From Polynucleobacter corsicus (GTDB lineage Bacteria; Pseudomonadota; Gammaproteobacteria; Burkholderiales; Burkholderiaceae), in NCBI RefSeq assembly GCF_018688255.1, contig NZ_CP061314.1:1488001-1552000 (forward strand): a stretch of DNA of 64,000 nt. The letters are read 5' to 3'. The notes beneath the pieces are model-generated. The model searched no databases and was not told where the DNA came from. It was given only the letters and a program-made list of their open reading frames with translations. This document shows, one piece after another, positions 33,397 to 40,914 of this stretch; position 1 is the stretch's first letter, and every line of letters starts with the position of its first letter. The translations under genes and the position numbers were made by a program.

Positions 33397-34647
33397 ATGA
33401 CATTCACAATTGTTTTTTTAATCGCTTTCATCGCCAGCTTTGGTCTACGCCACTGGTTATCCCAACGCCAAATTCGGCACGTCGCGATTAACCGCGATAT
33501 AGTGCCTGCTGAGTTTGCATCCCAGATCTCTTTGGCCGAACATCAAAAGGCTGCCGACTATACGATCGCCAAACTGCGCCTAGGTATTTTAGAGAATGGC
33601 GTCAGTGCCATTATCTTGATCGGCTTCACGCTCTTGGGTGGTTTACAGATCTTAAATTTATCCCTTTTGCAGCTATTGGGTGAGGGCATTGCTCAGCAAA
33701 TGGCCCTACTGATATCCATCGTCTTAATCTCCGGAATTCTGGACCTGCCTTTCTCTTGGTACAAACAGTTTTACCTAGAAGAGCGCTTTGGTTTTAATCG
33801 CATGAACCCCAAGCTCTTTTTTAGCGATATGTTCAAGGGCTTAGGTGTTGGTGGCGCAATTGGCGTTCCCCTCCTTTGGATCATCCTCAGCCTGATGGCT
33901 CAGGCAGGTGACTTTTGGTGGTTGTGGGCTTGGGGCGTACTCACTGTATTTAGTCTATTAATGCAGTGGATATTTCCGACCTTTATCGCACCAATCTTTA
34001 ATAAGTTTGAAGCGCTAGAAGAGGGACCACTGAAAACCCAAATTGAAGCTTTATTAAGCCGCTGTGATTTTGCTAGCCAAGGTTTGTTTGTCATGGATGG
34101 CAGTAAGCGTAGCGCTCATGGCAATGCATTTTTTGCAGGCATGGGTAAAGCTAAGCGTATTGTCTTTTTCGATACCTTGATTGAGAAACTCAATCCCGGC
34201 GAAGTCGAGGCTGTCCTAGCTCATGAACTGGGTCACTATAAGTGCAACCATATCCGCAAGCGTTTGCTAGTGTCCTTTGCGGTGAGCTTTCTGACATTTG
34301 CACTCTTGGGATGGATCAGCACCCAGCCATGGTTCTACACCGATCTGGGTGTGATGCCCAATCTCAATGGCTATAACGGTGGTTTGGCTTTAGCACTCTT
34401 CATGCTCATTACACCAGTATTTAGTTTCTTCCTAACACCCCTGTCTAGCTTGGCATCCCGCAAACATGAATATGAGGCTGATGGTTTTGCTGCGAATAAA
34501 TCTTCTGCGAGTGATTTGATCTCCGCTTTAGTCAAACTCTATCAAGACAACGCATCGACCTTAACTCCAGATCCGATCTATACCGCTTTTTATAGCTCGC
34601 ATCCACCAGCTCCATTGCGCATTGCTAATCTCAAGCGATTTAGCTAA
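33397..34647 (+). CDS. M48 family membrane metallopeptidase (Ste24/HtpX-like)
   Basis: A 416-residue membrane zinc protease. The zinc motif HELGH is at residues 276-280, with a later zinc ligand in KHEYEADGFA. Several membrane helices are visible: at the N-terminus, near 60-85, 95-115 and 150-200, and two after the active site. The architecture (N-terminal helices with YKQFYLEERFGFNRM) is that of the CAAX-protease/Ste24 branch, longer than HtpX. It probably takes part in membrane protein quality control. ATG 33397 was chosen; frames reaching further upstream would run into orn. Confidence 0.9.
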   Translation: MTFTIVFLIAFIASFGLRHWLSQRQIRHVAINRDIVPAEFASQISLAEHQKAADYTIAKLRLGILENGVSAIILIGFTLLGGLQILNLSLLQLLGEGIAQQMALLISIVLISGILDLPFSWYKQFYLEERFGFNRMNPKLFFSDMFKGLGVGGAIGVPLLWIILSLMAQAGDFWWLWAWGVLTVFSLLMQWIFPTFIAPIFNKFEALEEGPLKTQIEALLSRCDFASQGLFVMDGSKRSAHGNAFFAGMGKAKRIVFFDTLIEKLNPGEVEAVLAHELGHYKCNHIRKRLLVSFAVSFLTFALLGWISTQPWFYTDLGVMPNLNGYNGGLALALFMLITPVFSFFLTPLSSLASRKHEYEADGFAANKSSASDLISALVKLYQDNASTLTPDPIYTAFYSSHPPAPLRIANLKRFS

Positions 34648-34669
34648 GTAATCTAGGATTGTTTAATTA

Positions 34670-35683
34670 ATGGAACAATTTCATGCGCTACTGACTGCCT
34701 CCTATGGAAGGCATTATTTAGCGCAGCGCTTTGTTAAAGATGAGCGCGGAAATGAATCCCCTACCGGTGAATTAATTCAAGTCAGCACTCCGGCTAAGCA
34801 GCATATTGGTGCCGTGGGTGACCGCATGTTGCTAGAGATGACCTCGGTTGATCAAGCGCGAATTATTCGCATCGAACCACGAGAAAATTTGCTCTATCGA
34901 TCCGATGCTTTTAAAAGCAAACTGATTGCTTCTAATGTCGATCAAATATTAGTCGTGCTAGCTACGCAACCGGCTTTCTCTCCCGATCTATTAGGAAGAG
35001 CGGTTGTTGCTGCAGAGACCAATCAAATTGGTTTACATATCTTGCTGAACAAATGTGATCTTAAAGATAACTTGGAGCACGCACGCAAAATCATTGCACC
35101 TTATGCGCGTATGGGCTACCCCGTTACTGAGGTTTCCGCGAAGTTTGATGAGGCCTCTATAGAAGCATTGCGCCCCGCCATTTGCGGCAAAGTATCTGTG
35201 TTTGTAGGTCAATCTGGCATGGGAAAATCCAGTCTACTCAATGCCTGGGTTCCCAATGCAGCTGCGATTACTCAAGAGTACTCAGTTCGCCTAGATACCG
35301 GCAAACACACCACCACCGCTTGCCGCTACTTTGAGCTACCCGAAGCTTGGGGACGTGATGCTAGCGGTAAATTAGGCGCTTTGATTGATTCGCCAGGCTT
35401 TCAGGAGTTTGGCTTGGCACACATGTCGGTTAGCGAGCTGGAGCATGCCTTTAGGGAGTTTCATGATCTGCTGGGCAAGTGTCGCTTTCATAACTGTGCG
35501 CACCAATCAGAGCCAGATTGCGCAATCCGAGAAGCTGTCGACAAAAATGAAATAGCGCCAGAAAGACTGGCGCTATTTAGGCAATTACGTTCTGACTCAA
35601 AAACTGCTGATACGCAAATTCAGGGCATTAGCCAAGCCAAAGAGCGATGGTCAGCATTAGCAATAAAGCCATCCAAGCGATAA
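34670..35683 (+). CDS. rsgA: Ribosome small-subunit GTPase RsgA
   Basis: A 337-residue circularly permuted GTPase that checks late 30S assembly. An OB-fold occupies the N-terminus, then NKCDL (G4), SAK (G5), the P-loop GQSGMGKSSL and DSPGFQEFG (G3), and a zinc domain with CRFHNCAHQSEPDC. The C-terminal 55 bases overlap the convergent CobD/CbiB-like gene, and the codons for KNEIAPERLALF form a 12-pair hairpin that is probably the terminator of that opposite operon. Confidence 0.95.
   Translation: MEQFHALLTASYGRHYLAQRFVKDERGNESPTGELIQVSTPAKQHIGAVGDRMLLEMTSVDQARIIRIEPRENLLYRSDAFKSKLIASNVDQILVVLATQPAFSPDLLGRAVVAAETNQIGLHILLNKCDLKDNLEHARKIIAPYARMGYPVTEVSAKFDEASIEALRPAICGKVSVFVGQSGMGKSSLLNAWVPNAAAITQEYSVRLDTGKHTTTACRYFELPEAWGRDASGKLGALIDSPGFQEFGLAHMSVSELEHAFREFHDLLGKCRFHNCAHQSEPDCAIREAVDKNEIAPERLALFRQLRSDSKTADTQIQGISQAKERWSALAIKPSKR
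35550..35578 (-). terminator. Antisense terminator inside rsgA
   Basis: AAATAGCGCCAG (35550-35561) and CTGGCGCTATTT (35567-35578) form a perfect 12-pair stem with a five-base loop. Read on the minus strand it is followed by CATTTTTG and lies 50 bases after the CobD/CbiB-like stop, the correct place for that operon's terminator, although it is inside rsgA coding sequence. Confidence 0.7.
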
Positions 35684-36587
35684 CTAAGCGCCATACCAAG
35701 CCGACGGCGGAACGCATGGTGCGCTCGTTTGGCTCCTGACCCACTTCGTAAAAAACAGGCTCGCCAGCTTCGGCCATACGCAAAGCTTCATCGCTATCTG
35801 GCTCACTCATGGGCTCACCCAAGCGAACACCTAAGGCACCACTTCCAGATGCCAAGATCACTGCTGACAGAGAGTCAGACCATTTACCAGTCAGGTGACG
35901 CCATGCATACACAGCGCCTTCAAAGTTACCCACAATCGCAAAGCCCATTGCAGTGATGCGTGCAGGCACCCAATCTAATACGTAGAAAAAATGGCGTGCT
36001 GCTTCACTTAAATTAAAGTCGCCTTTTTCTGACCAGCGCTGAGCAGCAGTATCAGCTAAGCGATACAACACTACGCCTGCAGGGCCCATGGGCATTAAGA
36101 ACCAGAACAACACACCAAACACATGGTGATGTGAGCCAATAATGGCACGCTCTAGTGCAAGCGAAATTACTTCAGTTTCAGTGAGTTCAGAAGCATCTAA
36201 TTCCGGACCATACCACTGCGCCAGTGCTAAGCGAGCTGCTGGCAAATCATGATTTGCAATTGCCTCGTGAACTAATGTGAAGGAATGGCTAAATTGGCGA
36301 AAGCCAAAAAATAGATAGGCAATTAATACGTTCCATAGGAATCCCAGAATTGGGAAGGTCACCATGAAGACAACGTAAAGCACAAAGACCAGGAATGTTG
36401 GCAGAATGAACGCCACTAAGCAGGCCATGCGAGCACCTACAGGGCTGGCACCCTGTTCAGTCTTGCCACCGAATTCACCGGCAACCCAATCAAGCCAGCG
36501 AGCGCTCATGCGCGCGATCCAATGGGTCGAGGTTACCGGGCGATATTGCTCAGCAATGAGGGCGAAGAGAATAGAAAAGAAAGTCAT
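35628..36587 (-). CDS. CobD/CbiB family membrane protein
   Basis: A 319-residue membrane protein resembling adenosylcobinamide-phosphate synthase (CbiB/CobD), here with the family's ALIAEQYRP start, ERAIIGSHHHVFGVLFWF and DWVPARITAMGFA segments and about five membrane helices. No other cobalamin gene is in the window, and Burkholderiales carry such proteins outside B12 loci, so its reaction is uncertain. The ATG overlaps the Nudix gene stop by four bases; the 3' end overlaps rsgA by 56 bases on the other strand. Confidence 0.84.
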   Translation of the reverse strand: MTFFSILFALIAEQYRPVTSTHWIARMSARWLDWVAGEFGGKTEQGASPVGARMACLVAFILPTFLVFVLYVVFMVTFPILGFLWNVLIAYLFFGFRQFSHSFTLVHEAIANHDLPAARLALAQWYGPELDASELTETEVISLALERAIIGSHHHVFGVLFWFLMPMGPAGVVLYRLADTAAQRWSEKGDFNLSEAARHFFYVLDWVPARITAMGFAIVGNFEGAVYAWRHLTGKWSDSLSAVILASGSGALGVRLGEPMSEPDSDEALRMAEAGEPVFYEVGQEPNERTMRSAVGLVWRLVIAWMALLLMLTIALWLG

Positions 36588-37321
36588 ACTTTTAATAAAT
36601 GATAAAGGTTACGCAACATTCCAGCAGTAGCACCCCAGATAAAACGATTCTCATAGGGCATTGAATAAAATCGACGACTACCCTGATCACTCTCCCAGAC
36701 TCGCACTTGATGATTTGCTGGATCCATTAAAAAATGTAAAGGTACTTCAAAAACATCCGCCACTTCAAAAGCATCTAAAGCATATTCTGCCTGAGGTTTT
36801 ACCAAGCCCACAACCGGCGTCACACTATAGCCGGAAACCGTTAAATATTGAGGTAAATGGCCAATGATCTCGACCCCTTGTGGGTCCAAACCGATTTCCT
36901 CTGCACTTTCCCGTAAAGCGGTGTGATTGGGATCCATATCACTCGGATCCATCCGTCCACCTGGAAAGCTAATTTGACCTGCATGGTCATGCAAATGATC
37001 GGTTCTTTGGGTCAACAATACGGAGAGTCCCTCACTCTTGAGCAGCAAGGGGATTAAGACGGCTGCCCGAGTCACTTTTCCAGCGGCTTGACGCTTGGAA
37101 ATAATATCTGCAGCGATAACGTGTCGATTCTCATCAGTAATCTCTGGCTGCCAAGCAGGCGGATTCTGAAAGCGATGCTTTAGATTGGATGGTTCCAAAT
37201 GGCGAGCAATCACTTTGAGCTGATCGCTACAAACCTCATGAATTGGAATTGCTTGCGCATCAAACCCCAGCGGAGCAGCAACATTTAATCTTTGTTCTTG
37301 GGGCTTGGGGGTCTTTGGCAT
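36584..37321 (-). CDS. Nudix hydrolase, CoA pyrophosphatase-like (NudL type)
   Basis: A 245-residue Nudix protein. The Nudix box reads GGRMDPSDMDPNHTALRESAEEIGL (residues cited in part: GGRMD, ALRESAEEIGL), preceded by LTQRTDHLHDHAGQISFPGG, which is the CoA-hydrolase signature. It probably splits CoA into 4'-phosphopantetheine and adenosine 3',5'-bisphosphate. About 80 N-terminal residues are extra. Its ATG lies 19 bases past the T-run of the rplS terminator; its stop overlaps the CobD/CbiB-like gene. Confidence 0.9.
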   Translation of the reverse strand: MPKTPKPQEQRLNVAAPLGFDAQAIPIHEVCSDQLKVIARHLEPSNLKHRFQNPPAWQPEITDENRHVIAADIISKRQAAGKVTRAAVLIPLLLKSEGLSVLLTQRTDHLHDHAGQISFPGGRMDPSDMDPNHTALRESAEEIGLDPQGVEIIGHLPQYLTVSGYSVTPVVGLVKPQAEYALDAFEVADVFEVPLHFLMDPANHQVRVWESDQGSRRFYSMPYENRFIWGATAGMLRNLYHLLKV

Positions 37322-37340
37322 GAGTTTATTTTAGGGCAAT

Positions 37341-37364
37341 AAAAAAGGCAGCCTAGGCCGCCTT
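37341..37364 (-). terminator. rplS: Intrinsic terminator after rplS
   Basis: On the minus strand AAGGCGGC, loop CTAG, GCTGCCTT form an eight-pair stem (one G-T pair) followed by TTTT. It closes the rpsP-rimM-trmD-rplS operon 21 bases after rplS and ends 19 bases before the Nudix gene start. Confidence 0.82.
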
Positions 37365-37385
37365 CTTTTTGGATTAAAGCAAACC

Positions 37386-37784
37386 TTATTCTGCTACTGT
37401 CGCAGCAACTGCCTTGACTTTGCGTGCAGGAAGCTTCTCTTTAATACGTGCAGACTTACCTGAACGATCACGCAAGTAGTACAGCTTCGCGCGACGTACA
37501 TCACCGCGACGCTTTACTTCAATGCTAGCGATCAATGGTGAGTAAGTTTGGAATGTACGCTCTACACCTTCGCCAGATGAAATCTTGCGAACGATAAAGC
37601 TGGAGTTCAGTCCGCGATTGCGCTTAGCAATCACAACGCCTTCAAAGGCCTGGGTACGCTTACGCGTACCTTCAACTACGTTTACGCCAACAACGACTGT
37701 GTCGCCAGGAGCGAAAGCAGGAAGTACTTTGTTAACACTTAAGCGAGCAATTTCTTCTTGCTCAATTTTTTCGATCAAATTCAT
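37386..37784 (-). CDS. rplS: 50S ribosomal protein L19
   Basis: A 132-residue L19 with the motifs FAPGDTVVVGVNVVEGTRKRTQ (in part), FEGVVIAKRNRGLNSSF and RRAKLYYLR. L19 sits at the 30S-50S interface. It is slightly longer than the 115-residue E. coli protein because of an alanine/valine/lysine tail. It is the last gene of rpsP-rimM-trmD-rplS, separated from trmD by 126 bases, longer than other gaps in the operon; I see no hairpin or clear promoter there. Confidence 0.98.
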   Translation of the reverse strand: MNLIEKIEQEEIARLSVNKVLPAFAPGDTVVVGVNVVEGTRKRTQAFEGVVIAKRNRGLNSSFIVRKISSGEGVERTFQTYSPLIASIEVKRRGDVRRAKLYYLRDRSGKSARIKEKLPARKVKAVAATVAE

Positions 37785-37910
37785 TATTAATCCTTAAACA
37801 TCTTGTCAGCGTTTAATCCCGAGACTTTCATCAACGGACCAGACAGAGGATGCAGTTAAAACCATTTCACTAAATCAAAACACAAACACTTTATTCAAAA
37901 CCATAATTAC

Positions 37911-38657
37911 TTACAGCGTTCGAAGAAATTGCTCATCTTCTTTACTTAGCAACCCATTAGCTCTTGCTGATTTAATTAAATCAGGCCTGAGCCTTAGCGT
38001 CAGCTCTAAAGACTTCTGCCGACGCCAATCCGCTATTTTAGCGTGATGTCCGCCTAAAAGCACGTCCGGAACCGATAAATTTTCATATATTTCAGGGCGG
38101 GTGTAGTGCGGATAGTCCAAAAGACCATTGATAAAGCTGTCCTGGACGGCAGATTCGCCATCACCTAAGGCGCCTGGAATGAGCCGAATAACCGCATCCA
38201 TCATGGTCATTGCGGGCAATTCCCCGCCAGAAACCACAAAATCACCCATTGAAAGCTGTAAATCGACGTTTCGATCGATAAAACGCTGGTCAACCGCCTC
38301 ATATCGACCGCAAATAAAGGTGAAATTGCCATGGTTCAAAATATCTGTCGCTATCTTCTGAGAAAAGACCTCTCCCTGAGGGGCGAGGAGGCAAATGGGG
38401 CCGGAAGCGACGTTTTGAGACTGGTGTGCCGCTTTAACAGCAGATATCGTATCTTCCAAGGGCTTTGCCATCATGACCATGCCCGGACCACCACCATATG
38501 CCCGGTCATCCACAGTCTTACGAGGGTCAGAGCAATAATCCCGAGGATTCCAAAGGTTGATATTGGCAAGGCCTTGTTCGCAGGCGCGTCCAGTAATTCC
38601 CCACCGCGTTAAAGCAGGGAACATTTCAGGGAATAAGGTGACTACATCAAAGCGCAT
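37911..38657 (-). CDS. trmD: tRNA (guanine37-N1)-methyltransferase
   Basis: A 248-residue SPOUT methyltransferase that makes m1G37 in tRNA. MRFDVVTLFPEMF at the start, DDRAYGGGPGMVM, FICGRYEAVDQRF and the trefoil-knot SMGDFVVSGGELP are diagnostic. ATG 38655-38657 matches the family start; a TTG at 38669 would add four residues and neither has a clear ribosome site. It stands between rimM and rplS as in E. coli. Confidence 0.96.
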   Translation of the reverse strand: MRFDVVTLFPEMFPALTRWGITGRACEQGLANINLWNPRDYCSDPRKTVDDRAYGGGPGMVMMAKPLEDTISAVKAAHQSQNVASGPICLLAPQGEVFSQKIATDILNHGNFTFICGRYEAVDQRFIDRNVDLQLSMGDFVVSGGELPAMTMMDAVIRLIPGALGDGESAVQDSFINGLLDYPHYTRPEIYENLSVPDVLLGGHHAKIADWRRQKSLELTLRLRPDLIKSARANGLLSKEDEQFLRTL

Positions 38658-38689
38658 ATTGGGGATCAATGACTTTTCTAACTACCAAA

Positions 38690-39253
38690 CTACCAGTCGG
38701 ATTGCCAGTCTAGGGTAATCAGTCTATTGGGCAAGTCAACATTTTGCACCGCTTCTTTTACAAAAGGCACTAACTGTCTTACCGTTTTGGTTTGCGCATC
38801 GCCAAGAGCAATGATTCCATGAGCGCCGTTATCGTTGACCTCAATCACCTCACCCAGACTTTCGCCCTGAAGGTTGATGGCCTTACAACCGATTAGATCA
38901 ACCCAGTAATAACTATCGCTATCCGTCTTAGGAAATACCTCACGCGTAACTAAGATGCGAGCACCTTTTAAGGCCTCCGCCTGATCACGGTCAGAAATAC
39001 CATCCAAAGCAATCACTACCGTGCCGCTATGCATCTTAGCTTGCTTCACCTGATACAAAGTCAATGAAGCCTGCTCATGAGATGCGGCAACTCCCGCATT
39101 CCGACGAGGAATGAGGGATAACCACAATTCTTTGCTAGATAAGAGAGCTACTGGATCGGAAGAATGAGGGCGAACCTTAATCTGACCCTGTAAGCCTTGA
39201 GCGTCTTGAACTGCACCGAGCTCAATCAAATCATTTAGGGAAGGTGTATTCAT
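38690..39253 (-). CDS. rimM: Ribosome maturation factor RimM
   Basis: A 187-residue RimM, needed for 30S head assembly around S19. The N-terminal GAVQDAQGLQGQIKVRP region and the PRC-barrel domain (YYWVDLIGCKAINLQGESLGEV) are visible, ending in VDLPNRLITLDW. It follows rpsP by 93 bases that contain a nine-pair hairpin, and precedes trmD by 32 bases. Some mid-protein insertions (RRNAGVAASHEQA) are unremarkable. Confidence 0.93.
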   Translation of the reverse strand: MNTPSLNDLIELGAVQDAQGLQGQIKVRPHSSDPVALLSSKELWLSLIPRRNAGVAASHEQASLTLYQVKQAKMHSGTVVIALDGISDRDQAEALKGARILVTREVFPKTDSDSYYWVDLIGCKAINLQGESLGEVIEVNDNGAHGIIALGDAQTKTVRQLVPFVKEAVQNVDLPNRLITLDWQSDW

Positions 39254-39302
39254 ATCGAAGCCACCTCAAATCCCCAAATAACACTACCAATAAATTCTGC
39301 TA

Positions 39303-39335
39303 CCAAAGACTTTGTCGCGAAGAGAGAGTCTTTGG
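39303..39335. other. Nine-pair hairpin between rpsP and rimM
   Basis: CCAAAGACT (39303-39311) pairs with AGTCTTTGG (39327-39335) across a 15-base loop. No T-run follows. It lies 11 bases after the rpsP stop and could hold back read-through or protect the rpsP message. Confidence 0.5.
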
Positions 39336-39346
39336 AATTGAAGTCT

Positions 39347-39592
39347 TTAAACCGCAGGATTGTTTTTGATCAAACGAACTACAGTTGGAGAAATCTGCGC
39401 ACCAACACCAGTCCAATAGGTCAAACGATCTTGAGCAATACGCATTGCTTGCTCTGTCGCTGCTGCCTGTGGATTGAAGTAACCAATACGCTCGATAAAG
39501 TTCGAGTCGCGACGATTGCGCTTGTCTGTAGCCACGATGCTATAAAAAGGGCGCTTCTTTGAACCGCCGCGTGCCAGTCGAATGACGACCAT
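39347..39592 (-). CDS. rpsP: 30S ribosomal protein S16
   Basis: An 81-residue S16 beginning [20 protein letters not shown], the family hallmark, with [10 protein letters not shown] and the C-terminal [13 protein letters not shown]. It binds 16S rRNA early in assembly. First gene of the rpsP-rimM-trmD-rplS operon; an AAGGAAT ribosome site lies before the ATG. The 253-base spacer upstream is shared with the divergent META-domain gene. Confidence 0.98.
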
Positions 39593-39638
39593 ACTTATTC
39601 CTTAAAATCTAAAATGAAAACAGGTTGATTACAACCCA

Positions 39639-39773
39639 ATGAAATTACTACAAAATCTTGGACTCCAACTAACTGAGCAAATTAACAAAACAAATGCACG
39701 GTATAGCGGAAAAGCTCATATTCTAGACGAAAACCCCTACTTGATCCACCTATTTAAGCGAACGTCTTCTTAG
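39639..39773 (+). CDS. Possible small reading frame, 44 codons
   Basis: An open frame from ATG 39639 to TAG 39771 in the rpsP upstream spacer, coding MKLLQNLGLQLTEQ... ending LIHLFKRTSS. There is no ribosome site and no recognised family, and it would run antisense to the rpsP promoter region. It may be chance, or the decayed end of a lost gene. Apart from it the spacer shows only A/T-rich sequence with TATA-like boxes ahead of the next gene. Confidence 0.15.
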   Translation: MKLLQNLGLQLTEQINKTNARYSGKAHILDENPYLIHLFKRTSS

Positions 39774-39845
39774 CTTCAACAGTAGAATGGTATCCAGTGA
39801 ATTATAAAATTATCATTAAAAACAATAACTTATAGAAATATTGCC

Positions 39846-40370
39846 ATGAAATTAGCCACTTTTAGACCCTCTAAAGGCCATATAAGGCGTTTTTTTCTCA
39901 CGCTTTCTTGCCTCGGTTTAGGTTTTTTGACGGCTTGTGCCAACGTCATCCCGCCCTGCACCGCCAAAACTAGCCCTCCGAGCAGTGAGTTTCGTAACAC
40001 TAAATGGGAGCTCGTTCGTTGGAATCTCGCACCCAACAGCAAAGGTGAAGTGCGCACCCGACAAATTCCCCAAGGTGACAATAGCAACCCCATCCAAATC
40101 ACTTTTGATGCCAATGGTGAGCGCGTGAGCGGATCAACTGGCTGTAATCGCTTTACTGCACGCATTACCGAAGATGCTAGAGGCTTTACGCTAGATCAAA
40201 TTGCCACTACAAAGATGGCCTGTGCACCCCAGCGTATGGAATTGGAAAATGATTTCCTCTATGAATTGAATGATTACCGCTCGATTGTGCGCAATGGCGA
40301 TCAATTACTGATGATTGGCGCGGATCGCGAAGTTTTAAGTTTCATGCAAAAAAATAATTCATCGAAATAA
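39846..40370 (+). CDS. META-domain (HslJ-like) lipoprotein
   Basis: A 174-residue protein. The N-terminus is a basic stretch and a hydrophobic helix ending in the lipobox LTAC, so it is probably lipid-anchored at about residue 31. The body is a META/HslJ domain (NTKWELVRWN, then ANGERVSGSTGCNRFTARI and ATTKMACAPQRMELENDFL). HslJ proteins are linked to envelope stress and novobiocin resistance; a molecular role is unknown. It faces away from rpsP. Confidence 0.82.
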   Translation: MKLATFRPSKGHIRRFFLTLSCLGLGFLTACANVIPPCTAKTSPPSSEFRNTKWELVRWNLAPNSKGEVRTRQIPQGDNSNPIQITFDANGERVSGSTGCNRFTARITEDARGFTLDQIATTKMACAPQRMELENDFLYELNDYRSIVRNGDQLLMIGADREVLSFMQKNNSSK

Positions 40371-40372
40371 AA

Positions 40373-40386
40373 AATGGTTCGCCATT
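40373..40386 (+). other. UUCG-tetraloop hairpin after the META gene
   Basis: AATGG-TTCG-CCATT is a five-pair stem with the very stable UUCG loop, two bases after the stop. No T-run; it may protect the mRNA 3' end. Confidence 0.45.
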
Positions 40387-40412
40387 GCAATAACCCATCA
40401 CTGAAAGTCTGA

Positions 40413-40859
40413 ATGAAAAAATACAAACTCCTATTCTGCTCACTTGGATTATTTTTTCCAGGAACCGGCTTGAACTGTTTTTATTTACAAGGATTGAAAT
40501 CCTTCTGGGGCTGGGCACAACTATTCTCTTTTATCGGCGGAATCGCTGGTTGCTTAATTCTGAAAGAGTCGCACTTTCACTCTGCACCAGGTTGGGTGCT
40601 CATCACCCTCGGCTTCATCACCCTTGAAGCCAGTTGGTTGACCACTATCGCTTATGGCTTACGCGCTGATGAAAGGTGGGATGCCCAATTTAATCCAGGC
40701 TTAGAACCTAGTAGAGCAACGCAGTCTGGTTGGCCAGTTGTACTGACGGTGATTTTTTCTTTGGTCTTGGGTGCCGGCGTGATGATGACCTTCTTGGCAA
40801 TTGCATTTGAACAATTTTTCATCTCCCAACTGCAAGAAGCAAAAAAGCTATCCCAGTAA
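40413..40859 (+). CDS. Membrane protein of unknown function
   Basis: A 148-residue protein with about four predicted membrane helices (around 5-25, 32-50, 57-80 and 107-130). I do not recognise the family; the opening KKYKLLFCSLGLFFPGTGLNCFYLQGLKSFWGWAQLF resembles TM2-type repeats only loosely. It follows the META-domain gene by 42 bases. Its last codons and its stop are part of a terminator hairpin. Confidence 0.72.
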   Translation: MKKYKLLFCSLGLFFPGTGLNCFYLQGLKSFWGWAQLFSFIGGIAGCLILKESHFHSAPGWVLITLGFITLEASWLTTIAYGLRADERWDAQFNPGLEPSRATQSGWPVVLTVIFSLVLGAGVMMTFLAIAFEQFFISQLQEAKKLSQ

Positions 40860-40874
40860 TACAGATAGCTTTTT
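40842..40874. terminator. Bidirectional terminator with the stop codon in its loop
   Basis: AAAAAGCTATC (40842-40852) and GATAGCTTTTT (40864-40874) form a perfect 11-pair stem. The stop codon of the membrane protein gene (40857-40859) is in the loop and the first arm codes for its last residues. It also serves the convergent acyl-CoA dehydrogenase gene. Confidence 0.85.
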
Positions 40875-40914
40875 GATCGACAACTGTTAACAGGCAGCGA
40901 TAGTTATTCCAGTT

